Below, piece after piece: positions 1 to 7,686 of a stretch of DNA of 64,000 nucleotides. The notes beneath the pieces were generated by a model. It saw nothing but the letters and a program-made list of their open reading frames with translations. It made no database searches and was not told the origin of the DNA. Numbering within the stretch: the first letter of the stretch is position 1; each line of letters begins with the position of its first letter. Made by a program: the position numbers and the translations under genes. Source of the stretch: Streptomyces sp. AV19. GTDB lineage: Bacteria > Actinomycetota > Actinomycetes > Streptomycetales > Streptomycetaceae. Location of the stretch: the NCBI RefSeq assembly GCF_015999245.1, contig NZ_JAEAMR010000009.1:327906-391905 (forward strand). Reading direction: 5' to 3'.

Positions 1-229
1 AACGCGGCTGCGCCGCGTTCGTCCTCAAACGCCGGACGGGCTGAAATGGCGCGCCCAATCCAGCCCGTCCGGCGCTTGAGGACAGCGCCCGCAGGGCGCT
101 TCGGGGGCCAGGGGCGCAGCCCCGAAAAGGGGGCCAGGGGGCGAAGCCCCCGGCGGGGTGCAGGGGCGGAGCCCCGCCCACCGCGTCCGGGGCCCCGCCC
201 CGGGAAACGGTGAAAGGGCGGGCGGGGGA
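1..229. repeat. GC-rich palindromic intergenic repeat
   Basis: No gene is seen here. Positions 21-43 and 61-83 form an inverted repeat with 23-bp arms and one mismatch, built around the motif cagcccgtccggcg. It is followed by short gcgaagcccc / ggggcggagcccc blocks. The same modules return near 17.3, 20.5, 34.8 and 53.4 kb. It lies downstream of the NUDIX stop codon and could end that operon's transcript, though it lacks a U-tract. Confidence 0.75.
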
Positions 230-637
230 TCACCCACCCGGCAGCACCGCCAGCAGCGCGCCCACCAGCTCCCCGTCCCGCTCCTGCGTCAGCAGCGCCC
301 GCGCCTCCGGCGGCGGCAGCCAGCGGACGCGGTCCACCTCCCGGTTCGGCGCGAACGTGCCGCCCGTCGCCTCCGCCGCCCAGTAGCGGACCTCCTTCCG
401 GCGGCCGTCCTCCAGGACGTAGCGGGCCGTCGGCAGGGGCGGGCCCAGGCGGCAGTCCATGCCCGTCTCCTCGCGGACCTCGCGCATCGCGCCCGCCCCC
501 GGCTCCTCGCCCCGCTTGAGCTTGCCCTTCGGGAACGACCAGTCGTCATAGCGCGGCCTGTGGACCAGGGCTATCTCGATGCCCGAGAGCGGCGCCCGGC
601 GCCACAGGACGCAGCCCGCAGCCAGGACCACCGTCAC
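230..637 (-). CDS. NUDIX hydrolase, MutT1-like
   Basis: A 135-residue single-domain NUDIX protein, expected to hydrolyse a nucleoside diphosphate-X substrate in the cytosol. The NUDIX box is intact at about residues 37-59: GKLKRGEE, then the catalytic REVREETG. It is the last gene of a minus-strand operon: its GTG start overlaps the CHAD gene's TGA by 4 nt (GTGA). In mycobacteria the ppk1 neighbour MutT1 joins a NUDIX domain to a histidine phosphatase domain; only the NUDIX half is present here. The link to polyphosphate or diphosphoinositol-type substrates is inferred from context. Confidence 0.88.
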   Translation of the reverse strand: MTVVLAAGCVLWRRAPLSGIEIALVHRPRYDDWSFPKGKLKRGEEPGAGAMREVREETGMDCRLGPPLPTARYVLEDGRRKEVRYWAAEATGGTFAPNREVDRVRWLPPPEARALLTQERDGELVGALLAVLPGG

Positions 638-1554
638 GACGGAACCCCCCTCTGCCAGACCCGCCCGAACGCGAACCGCGCCGCCTCCACCTCGTGCCGC
701 TGGTCCGCGTGGAGCACCCCGAGCGCGTACGCCGTCGCCGGCGCGATGCGCGGCGTCCGGGCCGCGGACGCGGCCGCGGCGGCCGCCCCGGCCGCGTCGC
801 GGTGCCGGTCGAGCGCCTGCCCGGCGCTCAACAGGTGGATGGACAGGGCCGGTTCGGCCTCCGCCCCGTGCTGCTCGTCGAGCACCTCCTGCGCGTACCG
901 GCGCAGCCGCACCAGTGAGCGCACCCGGTGCCAGGGTCCGTCCTCGCCCAGGGCCAGCGCCTCCGTGTCGTAGGACAGGACGCCGACCGCGTCGAGGAGC
1001 CGCCGGTGCGCCCGGTCGGCGAGCAGCGGGAGCGTCTCGCGCGCGGCGGGGGCCGGCGGCGGGTCGGCGGACAGTAACGCGACCGTGTCGGCGACGGCGT
1101 GGAAGCGCGCGGAGCCCAGCGCCTGGAGCGCCGCCGAGTGCGCCCGGTTCCGGGCGAGCGTCAACTGCCGCTCCAGCAGGGCCCCGGCGCGGGCCGAGCC
1201 CACGTCGGGCGCCCCGCAGGAGAGCCGGTGCAGGGCGCCGCGCAGCCGCGCCAGCCGCGCCTCGCAGACGTACTCGCGGCCCAGCGTCTCGGTCACCCAG
1301 GCCAGTTCGGCGCGGAAGGCGTCGGACCAGTCGGCGTCCGTCAGGGGGCCGTAGACCTCCAGCGCGCCGGAGATCCGCCGGGCGGCGGACCGCAGCAGCC
1401 CGGCGGCCCCGGCCGCCTCCCCGGCCTCCGCGTGCAGCCGCAGGCCGCGCAGGAAATCCGTCGCCTGCCGGTGCAGATAGCGCCCGAGGGCGTCCCCGGC
1501 GGGCCGCTGCCCGCCCCTCTCCGCGAGCAGCGGATCACGGTGTCGCTGAACCAC
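634..1554 (-). CDS. CHAD domain protein
   Basis: A 306-residue, Ala/Arg/Leu-rich, all-helical protein matching the CHAD family (conserved histidine alpha-helical domain). CHAD domains bind polyphosphate and are typically found beside polyphosphate genes. No CYTH domain is fused. The GTG start at 1554 lies inside the 3' end of ppk (20-bp overlap), and the stop overlaps the NUDIX start, so the three genes look translationally coupled. The likely role is polyphosphate binding or granule association rather than catalysis. The family call rests on overall composition and context. Confidence 0.82.
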   Translation of the reverse strand: MVQRHRDPLLAERGGQRPAGDALGRYLHRQATDFLRGLRLHAEAGEAAGAAGLLRSAARRISGALEVYGPLTDADWSDAFRAELAWVTETLGREYVCEARLARLRGALHRLSCGAPDVGSARAGALLERQLTLARNRAHSAALQALGSARFHAVADTVALLSADPPPAPAARETLPLLADRAHRRLLDAVGVLSYDTEALALGEDGPWHRVRSLVRLRRYAQEVLDEQHGAEAEPALSIHLLSAGQALDRHRDAAGAAAAAASAARTPRIAPATAYALGVLHADQRHEVEAARFAFGRVWQRGVPS

Positions 1555-3898
1555 GCCGGCGCCTCCGGGCGTCTATGAGCATCTCCTGTACGTTGCGCAG
1601 CGGTTGCCCGTCCGGGTCCGTCGCGCGCCGGGTCCACTCGCCGTCCGGCCCCAGGTGCCAGGAGGCCGTCCGGTCGGACATGCCGAGCTCCAGGAGCCGG
1701 GTGAGCGAGGCCCGGTGCGCGGGGTCGGTGACGCGGACGAGCGTCTCGATGCGCCGGTCGAGGTTGCGGTGCATCATGTCGGCGCTGCCGAGCCAGACTT
1801 CGGGCTCCCCGCCGTTGGCGAAGGCGAACAGCCGGGAGTGCTCCAGGAAGCGGCCCAGGACGCTGCGCACCCGGATGTTCTCGGAGAGGCCGGGCACGCC
1901 CGGGCGCAGCGCGCAGATGCCGCGCACCCAGACATCCACCGGCACCCCGGCCCGCGAGGCCCGGTAGAGGGCGTCGACGACGGCCTCGTCGACCATGGCG
2001 TTGACCTTGATGCGAATGGCGGCGGGCCGCCCGTCCCGGTGGTGGGCGATCTCCTTGGAGATGCGCGTGACCAGGCCGTCGCGCAGCGACCGGGGGGCCA
2101 CCAGCAGCCGCCGGTAGGTCTCGCGGCGGGAGTAGCCGGAGAGCCGGTTGAAGAGGTCGGAGAGGTCGGCGCCGACCTGCGGGTCGGCGGTGAGCAGGCC
2201 GAGGTCCTCGTAGAGCCGGGCGGTCTTGGGGTGGTAATTGCCCGTTCCCACATGGGAATAGCGGCGCAGGATGTCGCCCTCCTGCCGGACCACGAGCGAC
2301 AGCTTGCAGTGCGTCTTGAGGCCCACCAGCCCGTAGACGACGTGGCAGCCGGCCTCCTCCAGTTTGCGGGCCCACTTGATGTTGGCCTGCTCGTCGAAGC
2401 GCGCCTTGATCTCGACCAGGACGAGGACCTGTTTGCCGGACTCGGCCGCGTCTATGAGCGCGTCGACGATCGGCGAGTCGCCGGAGGTCCGGTAGAGCGT
2501 CTGCTTGATGGCGAGGACGTCCGGGTCGGCGGCGGCCTGTTCGAGGAAGGACTGCACGGAGGTGGAGAAGGAGTCGTACGGGTGGTGCAGCAGCACGTCC
2601 CGCTCGCGCAGCGCCGCGAAGACGTCGGGCGCCGAGGCGGACTCGACCTCGGCGAGGTCGCGGTGGGTGCCGGCGACGAACTTGGGGTACTTGAGCTCGG
2701 GCCGGTCCAGGGCGGCGATGCCGAGGAGCGCGGTGAGGTCCAGCGGCCCGGGCAGCGGGCAGACCTCGGCGTCGGTGATCTTCAGCTCGCGGACCAGCAG
2801 GTCCAGGACGTACGGGTCGATGGACTCCTCGACCTCCAGGCGCACCGGCGGCCCGAAGCGGCGCCGCATGAGCTCCTTCTCCAGGGCCTGGAGCAGGTTC
2901 TCCGCGTCGTCCTCCTCGACCTCCAGATCCTCGTTGCGCGTCACCCGGAACATGTGGTGCCCGAGCACCTCCATGCCCGGGAACAGCTCCTCCAGGTGCG
3001 CCGCGATCACGTCCTCCAGCGGCACGTAGCGCTGCGGGGACGCCTCCAGGAAGCGGGAGAGCAGCGGCGGGACCTTCACGCGTGCGAAGTGCTCGTGCCC
3101 GCTGACGGGGTTGCGGACGACCACCGCGAGGTTGAGCGAGAGCCCGGAGATGTACGGGAAGGGGTGCGCCGGGTCGACGGCGAGCGGGGTGAGGACGGGG
3201 AAGATCTGCTGGCGGAAGAGGGTGAACAGGCGGCCCTGCTCCTTCTCCGTGAGCTCCGGCCAGCGGATCAGGTGGACGCCCTGCTCGGCGAGCTCGGGGG
3301 CGACGTCCTGCTGGAAGCAGGCGGCGTGCCGGGCCATGAGCTCGCGGGAGCGGGTCCAGATCTGCTCCAGCACCTCGCGGGGCTGCAGCCCGGAGGCGGA
3401 GCGGGTGGCGACCCCGGTGGCGATGCGGCGCTTGAGCCCGGCCACCCGGACCATGAAGAACTCGTCGAGGTTGCTGGCGAAGATCGCCAGGAAGTTGGCG
3501 CGTTCCAGCAGCGGCGTGGCCGGGTCCTCGGCCAGCTCCAGCACCCGCTCGTTGAACGCCAGCCAGCTGCGCTCGCGGTCCAGGAAGCGGCCCTCGGGCA
3601 GCGGCTCGGCGTCGCGGGCGGGGTCGCCCTCGCGCTCGTCGTAGCCGTCCACGTAGTCGATGCCGCGGGCGTCCGCGTACGAGCGGGACTCCCCGGACGC
3701 GTAGGCGTCGTACGCGTCCAGCTCGCCGTCGAGGTCCGGCTCCAGCTCGGGCACGAGCGGGGAGAAGGCCGCACCGGGCCGGCGCGCGGTGAGGAAGCCG
3801 GCGGGGCGGGGCACCGCCCGCCGGTCGTCGCGCGGTGGGTCCTCGTCCCGGGAACGGTCCTCGTCCCGGGGACGCTCGGACGCCGAGGGATCTGCCAT
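1535..3898 (-). CDS. ppk: polyphosphate kinase
   Basis: A 787-residue polyphosphate kinase (PPK1 family), which reversibly transfers the ATP gamma-phosphate to polyphosphate. The ATG at 3898 was chosen because translation becomes typical there (MADPSASERPRDED). An acidic, low-complexity N-terminal extension of about 95 residues precedes the conserved core (FLDRERSWLAFNERVLELAE). The autophosphorylated histidine lies in SHVGTGNYHPKTAR near residue 548. The second conserved histidine lies in MHRNLDRRIETLV near residue 709. It heads the ppk-CHAD-NUDIX operon. A PHO-box-like repeat lies about 113 bp upstream, consistent with PhoP control as reported for Streptomyces ppk. Confidence 0.96.
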   Translation of the reverse strand: MADPSASERPRDEDRSRDEDPPRDDRRAVPRPAGFLTARRPGAAFSPLVPELEPDLDGELDAYDAYASGESRSYADARGIDYVDGYDEREGDPARDAEPLPEGRFLDRERSWLAFNERVLELAEDPATPLLERANFLAIFASNLDEFFMVRVAGLKRRIATGVATRSASGLQPREVLEQIWTRSRELMARHAACFQQDVAPELAEQGVHLIRWPELTEKEQGRLFTLFRQQIFPVLTPLAVDPAHPFPYISGLSLNLAVVVRNPVSGHEHFARVKVPPLLSRFLEASPQRYVPLEDVIAAHLEELFPGMEVLGHHMFRVTRNEDLEVEEDDAENLLQALEKELMRRRFGPPVRLEVEESIDPYVLDLLVRELKITDAEVCPLPGPLDLTALLGIAALDRPELKYPKFVAGTHRDLAEVESASAPDVFAALRERDVLLHHPYDSFSTSVQSFLEQAAADPDVLAIKQTLYRTSGDSPIVDALIDAAESGKQVLVLVEIKARFDEQANIKWARKLEEAGCHVVYGLVGLKTHCKLSLVVRQEGDILRRYSHVGTGNYHPKTARLYEDLGLLTADPQVGADLSDLFNRLSGYSRRETYRRLLVAPRSLRDGLVTRISKEIAHHRDGRPAAIRIKVNAMVDEAVVDALYRASRAGVPVDVWVRGICALRPGVPGLSENIRVRSVLGRFLEHSRLFAFANGGEPEVWLGSADMMHRNLDRRIETLVRVTDPAHRASLTRLLELGMSDRTASWHLGPDGEWTRRATDPDGQPLRNVQEMLIDARRRRRGSATP

Positions 3899-4010
3899 AC
3901 CTTCATGGTGCCGCTCCGCGCGCGGAGCGGGCACGACGGAGACGGGGGCGGCTCGTGGCCCGCCCCGTCGTCCGCGGGGGGCGAAGGGCTGCATTCCGCC
4001 AGGCTCGCAA

Positions 4011-4032
4011 CCGCGGTTGAACCGCGGGTGAC
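4011..4032 (-). promoter_or_regulatory. PHO-box-like direct repeat upstream of ppk
   Basis: On the minus strand two 11-bp units stand head to tail: GTCACCCGCGG (4032-4022) and TTCAACCGCGG (4021-4011). The 11-bp period and the TCAMCC core match the PhoP-binding unit of Streptomyces (GTTCACC). No consensus promoter was identified between it and the start codon. PhoP binding is inferred. Confidence 0.6.
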
Positions 4033-4097
4033 GCCCACATGGCGTCCGGGCAACCCGGCGGCCTCCCCGCGGTGGCGCGGGGCGGCCGCCGGGCCCT

Positions 4098-5051
4098 TCA
4101 GGGCTGCATACGCCGCACGAGCCGGACGGCGGCCGTGCCGGCGAGGACGGCGACGGCGACCAGGATCCCGGCCTCGGCCCACTCCAGGGGCCACAGGTGG
4201 GAGGCGGGGTGGTAGTCCAGGTACCACTGGTCCGCGCCGTGCTGCGCCAGGCAGCGGACGGGATCCACTCCGACGTCGCACTGGGCGTCCACGATGCGTT
4301 CACCCGCACGGGTGATGATGCCGCGCTCGAAGCGCCAGCTGTCGTCGCCGGAGAGACCGGGCAGCTCCGGCGTGGTCTGCGTCCAGGGGGCGACCAGGAA
4401 GGGCCGCAGCACCCCCAGGCCCAGCCCGAGCAGCCCGTGGCCGACGAACACCAGACCCATCGCGCCGACCGTGCGCCGCACCAGCAGGCCGGCCAGCGCG
4501 CCGAGCCCGATGCCCGCCAGGGCGTCGGCGACGGGAGCCGGGCCGAGCATGTCGAAGGACTGGTACCAGATCTGGCCGGGCAGCACGCCGTCCGGCACCG
4601 CGGACCACGTCCAGGTGTAGACCGCCGCCAGCAGGGACACCCCGGCGAGCACGGCGGCGGTGGGCACCGCGAGCTGGGCCAGCAGCCAGCGCACCGGCGT
4701 CACGGACTGGGTCCAGACCACCTTGAACGTGCCGCTCTCCAGCTCGCGGGCGACCATGGGACCGGCCACGATCATGCCGATGACCAGCGGGAGGAACTGC
4801 AACAGCAGGCCGTTGTAGTGCAGGACGTCGCCGTAGGACGAGCGGAAGGCGTCCGTCGCGTTCAGGCAGCCGGCCGAGGTGCACCCCTCGCCGAGCCCGT
4901 CGCGCTCGATGACGTTCACCATCGCGAACCGCAGGATCACCAGCTGCACGACGACCACGAAGAGCGCCGCCAGCCCGGTCCACACCGCTCCCCGGCGCTG
5001 GCGCAGCACCAGCCAGGTCAGCCCCCTGGGGGCCAGGGCGAGCGCGCTCAT
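4098..5051 (-). CDS. ABC transporter permease (ABC-2 type)
   Basis: A 317-residue integral membrane protein with about six hydrophobic segments, including LTWLVLRQRRGAVWTGLAAL near the N-terminus. A large extracytoplasmic loop carries paired cysteines (CTSAGCL). The ATG overlaps the stop of the ATPase gene by 4 nt (ATGA), so the two are co-translated. Together with the ATPase and the YtrA-type regulator it forms a classic GntR-ATPase-permease cassette. Such cassettes often respond to cell-envelope antibiotics, but the substrate cannot be read from the sequence. Confidence 0.88.
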   Translation of the reverse strand: MSALALAPRGLTWLVLRQRRGAVWTGLAALFVVVVQLVILRFAMVNVIERDGLGEGCTSAGCLNATDAFRSSYGDVLHYNGLLLQFLPLVIGMIVAGPMVARELESGTFKVVWTQSVTPVRWLLAQLAVPTAAVLAGVSLLAAVYTWTWSAVPDGVLPGQIWYQSFDMLGPAPVADALAGIGLGALAGLLVRRTVGAMGLVFVGHGLLGLGLGVLRPFLVAPWTQTTPELPGLSGDDSWRFERGIITRAGERIVDAQCDVGVDPVRCLAQHGADQWYLDYHPASHLWPLEWAEAGILVAVAVLAGTAAVRLVRRMQP

Positions 5052-5983
5052 GCCGCCGCCTTCCGGGAGCGCGGCTCGGCGCTCGGGGTGAGCAGGGACG
5101 GGGCCTCCGGGTTGCGCAGGTACGCCAGGAGCAGGTCCTCCAGCGAGGGCTCCTCGGCCTCCCACTGCCCGGCGAGCGGGCCCTCGGGCCGGATCATGGC
5201 GGTGAGCTGGCGCCCGGTGGTCCGCGAGGAGATCACCGTGTGCGCGGCGAACGCGCGCGGCGGGGCGGTGTCCTCGTGCCGGCCGACGACTCGGCGGTGC
5301 GCGGAGAGCAGGTCCTCGACCTCGCCCGCCAGCCGCACCCGGCCGTCGCCGATCAGCAGCAGGTAGTCGCAGACGCCCTCCAGCTCGGCGAGGACGTGGG
5401 AGGCCATCACGATGGTGGTGGCGTTCTCCGCCGCCTCGGCCATCAGGGCGGCCATCATCTCGTGCCGCACGAGCGGGTCGAGGTCGCTCATCGGCTCGTC
5501 CAGCAGCAGCAGTTCGGGCCGCTTGCCGAAGGCGAGGGCGAGCGCGACGCGGGTGCGCTGGCCGCCGGAGAGCCGGCCGACGCGGGCGTGCAGAGGAAGG
5601 TTTCCCTCCTTGACCAGCCGCTCGGCCGCGCCCTGGTCCCAGCGGCCCGGGTTGAGCTCCCGGCCCATGCGCAGGGTGTCCTCGACCGTGAAGTACGAGT
5701 AGAGCGGCTTGTCCTGGGCGAGGTGGGCGACCCGCGGCCGGACGCCGGGCGCGCCCGGGGCGCCGTCCAGGACGGACAACGCGCCCTCGCCGGCCCGGCG
5801 CAGCCCGGCCGCGACCGACAACAGGGTGGACTTTCCCGCCCCGTTGGGTCCGACCAGCGCGCAGACCCGGCCCGCCGGCACCCGGAACGAGCAGTCGCGC
5901 AGCGCCCATCCGCGCCGGTATCTCACCCCCAGGCCGACCGCCTCCAGAGCGGTCCGGCCGGGCAGAAACGTCAGGTCGGTCAT
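5048..5983 (-). CDS. ABC transporter ATP-binding protein
   Basis: A 311-residue ABC ATPase. The Walker A motif is GPNGAGKST near residue 45, the signature LSGGQRTRVALALA near 138, and Walker B LLLLDEPMSDLDP, followed by an H-loop in MASHV. About 100 residues follow the nucleotide-binding domain, a C-terminal extension common in drug or lantibiotic exporters. The ATG overlaps the upstream regulator's stop and the stop overlaps the permease start, giving a tightly coupled three-gene operon under the inverted repeat at 6414-6463. Confidence 0.92.
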   Translation of the reverse strand: MTDLTFLPGRTALEAVGLGVRYRRGWALRDCSFRVPAGRVCALVGPNGAGKSTLLSVAAGLRRAGEGALSVLDGAPGAPGVRPRVAHLAQDKPLYSYFTVEDTLRMGRELNPGRWDQGAAERLVKEGNLPLHARVGRLSGGQRTRVALALAFGKRPELLLLDEPMSDLDPLVRHEMMAALMAEAAENATTIVMASHVLAELEGVCDYLLLIGDGRVRLAGEVEDLLSAHRRVVGRHEDTAPPRAFAAHTVISSRTTGRQLTAMIRPEGPLAGQWEAEEPSLEDLLLAYLRNPEAPSLLTPSAEPRSRKAAA

Positions 5984-6417
5984 CCGGTCCCCTTCACAGG
6001 CTGTGCCGCCCGTCCCTCGAAGGCCCCGCCGGGGGTCTCGCCGAAGGTCTCCTCCAGGACGGCGGAGACCAGCGCGGCCGCGTCCTCCCGGTCGAGCCCG
6101 GCGGCGCGGGCGTGCTCCGCCCAGGCCGCCAGCTCGGCGCGGAGCGGCGAGCCGGCCGAGGCGCCGGGCCGGGCCAGGGAGCGCCGGACGAAGGTGCCCA
6201 GTCCCGGGCGCCCCTCGACCAGGCCCTCGCGGTCGAGCTCGCGGTAGGCCTTCAGGACGGTGTTGGGGTTGATGGCCGTGGCGGCGACGACTTCCCTGGC
6301 CGTCGGCAGCTTGTCGCCGGGCGCGAGCAGGCCCAGCCGGAGGGCCTGTTTCACCTGCTGGACGATCTGCAGGTACGTGGCGACTCCGCTGCGCCGGTCG
6401 ATGCGGAACTCGACCAC
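5980..6417 (-). CDS. GntR-family regulator, YtrA subfamily
   Basis: A 145-residue short GntR protein with an N-terminal winged helix (YLQIVQQVKQALRLGLLAPG, then TAREVVAATAINPNTVLKAYRELDREG) and only about 55 residues after it. That length defines the YtrA subfamily, which lacks a large ligand-binding domain. The GTG start at 6417 lies inside a long inverted repeat that is probably its own operator. It is the first gene of the operon with the ABC ATPase and permease, which it most likely represses. Confidence 0.9.
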   Translation of the reverse strand: MVEFRIDRRSGVATYLQIVQQVKQALRLGLLAPGDKLPTAREVVAATAINPNTVLKAYRELDREGLVEGRPGLGTFVRRSLARPGASAGSPLRAELAAWAEHARAAGLDREDAAALVSAVLEETFGETPGGAFEGRAAQPVKGTG

Positions 6418-6463
6418 GCCATCACCCTTTCACTAATTGACTAGTGAAAGGGTGATGGCGTGG
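6414..6463. promoter_or_regulatory. Perfect inverted repeat, probable YtrA operator
   Basis: Two perfect 22-bp arms (6414-6435 and 6442-6463) flank the 6-nt spacer attgac. The centre carries ACTA...TAGT, the core expected of YtrA-type operators. The distal end covers the GTG start codon of the regulator. A TTGACA hexamer on the minus strand (6477-6472) lies just upstream. Autoregulation is inferred. Confidence 0.85.
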
Positions 6464-6541
6464 CCGGTATGTGTCAAGCGCGAGCCCGCCGGAGCGAGCC
6501 CGCCGGAGTCCGTCAGCTCTCCGCCCTCTCCGTCCGGTCCG

Positions 6542-7459
6542 TCAGCTCTCCGTCCGGTACATCAGGTCGGTCTCGTGGACGGCGAACCCGAGCCGCTCGT
6601 ACACCGCGACCGCCGGGAGGTTGTCCGCGTCCACGTAGAGCATCGCGGTCGGCAGCCCCCGCGCGGCCAGGTGGCGCAGGCCGAGGGCGGTCAGCGCCCG
6701 GCCCAGCCCGCCGCCCTGGGCGCCCGGGCGCACCCCGACGACGTACACCTCGCCCAGCCCCTCCGCGGCGTGCACCTTCGTCCAGTGGAAGCCGACGATC
6801 CGCCCCGCGCGCTCCGCGAGGAAGAAGCCCTCCGGGTCGAACCAGCCCTCCGCCTTGCGGTCGTCCAGGTCCCGCTGGGTGAGCGAGCCCTGCTCGGGGT
6901 GGTGGGCGAACGCCTCGGCGTTCACCGCCAGCCAGGCCGCGTCGTCCTCGCCGGGCCGGAAGGTCCGCACCGTCACGCCCTCCGGGAAGACCGGCTCGCC
7001 CAGCTCCAGATCCGCCAGCGGCCGCCGCATCTGCCGCAGCTCGCGGAACAGGCTCATCCCCAGCACCTGGGCGAGGTGCCGCGCGGCCGGGTGGCCGCCG
7101 TGCGCCCAGACCCGCAGCCGCTTGCCGGACTCCTGGAGCAGCGCGCTGCCCAGCGCCCGGCCGTGGCCGCGCCCCCGGCGCGCGGGGTGCACCACCAGCT
7201 CGCCCGCCGGGGCCTCCACCGGGTCGGTGTCCTCCAGCTGCCCGTACCCCACGAGCTCGCCGTCCTCGCGCAGCAGTACGTGCCGTACGCCCGCCCGGCG
7301 GCCCCGCAGCTGCAGCCGGCCCTGCTCGGAGACGGCCTGCTGGCCGTCCGCGGCCGCCGCCGCGGCGATCAGGTCCAGCACCTCCCGCACCGACTCGGGT
7401 GCCAGCTCCTCGAGCACCTCGACCCGCCGCCCGCCCACGTCCTTCAGCTCGTCAGTCAT
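6542..7459 (-). CDS. mshD: mycothiol synthase
   Basis: A 305-residue protein with two GNAT acetyltransferase domains, matching MshD, which acetylates Cys-GlcN-Ins with acetyl-CoA in the last step of mycothiol synthesis. The N-terminal domain carries the acetyl-CoA loop RRGRGHGRALGSALL. The C-terminal domain carries VRPGAQGGGLGRALTALGL followed by NLPAVAVYERLGF. Length and ending (LMYRTES) fit the family. The ATG at 7459 has a TAGGCT hexamer exactly 6 nt upstream, so the mRNA is probably leaderless. It is divergent from the secreted nucleotidase gene. Confidence 0.95.
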   Translation of the reverse strand: MTDELKDVGGRRVEVLEELAPESVREVLDLIAAAAAADGQQAVSEQGRLQLRGRRAGVRHVLLREDGELVGYGQLEDTDPVEAPAGELVVHPARRGRGHGRALGSALLQESGKRLRVWAHGGHPAARHLAQVLGMSLFRELRQMRRPLADLELGEPVFPEGVTVRTFRPGEDDAAWLAVNAEAFAHHPEQGSLTQRDLDDRKAEGWFDPEGFFLAERAGRIVGFHWTKVHAAEGLGEVYVVGVRPGAQGGGLGRALTALGLRHLAARGLPTAMLYVDADNLPAVAVYERLGFAVHETDLMYRTES

Positions 7460-7465
7460 GGTGCG

Positions 7466-7471
7466 AGCCTA
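7466..7471 (-). promoter_or_regulatory. -10 hexamer of mshD (leaderless)
   Basis: TAGGCT on the minus strand ends 6 nt before the mshD ATG, placing the transcription start at or next to the start codon. No clear -35 element was seen. Confidence 0.6.
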
Positions 7472-7686
7472 TGCCGGGCGCCCGGCGGGCCGAGGCAGTG
7501 CCCGCATCGACGTTTTCCGGCCGGGGACAGTCGATTTCCGGCCACCGTCCCGCCGGTGACGACCGGCCGGAACCCAACCTCCACCAATTCGTCACATAGC
7601 CCCAGGCTGCGGCGCTACGCGCGTTGACCATAGGCTTCCGCAGTCACTTCTCCCGACACCTCCGCAGACGTACATAAGGGGTACCC

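Noticed and set aside
1604..4315. 903-codon open frame on the plus strand opposite ppk
   Set aside because: It is a shadow frame produced by high third-position GC in ppk, with no family match and unnatural composition.
7460..7686. PHO box upstream of the secreted nucleotidase
   Set aside because: No pair of GTTCACC-like units in 11-bp phase was found between mshD and the nucleotidase.
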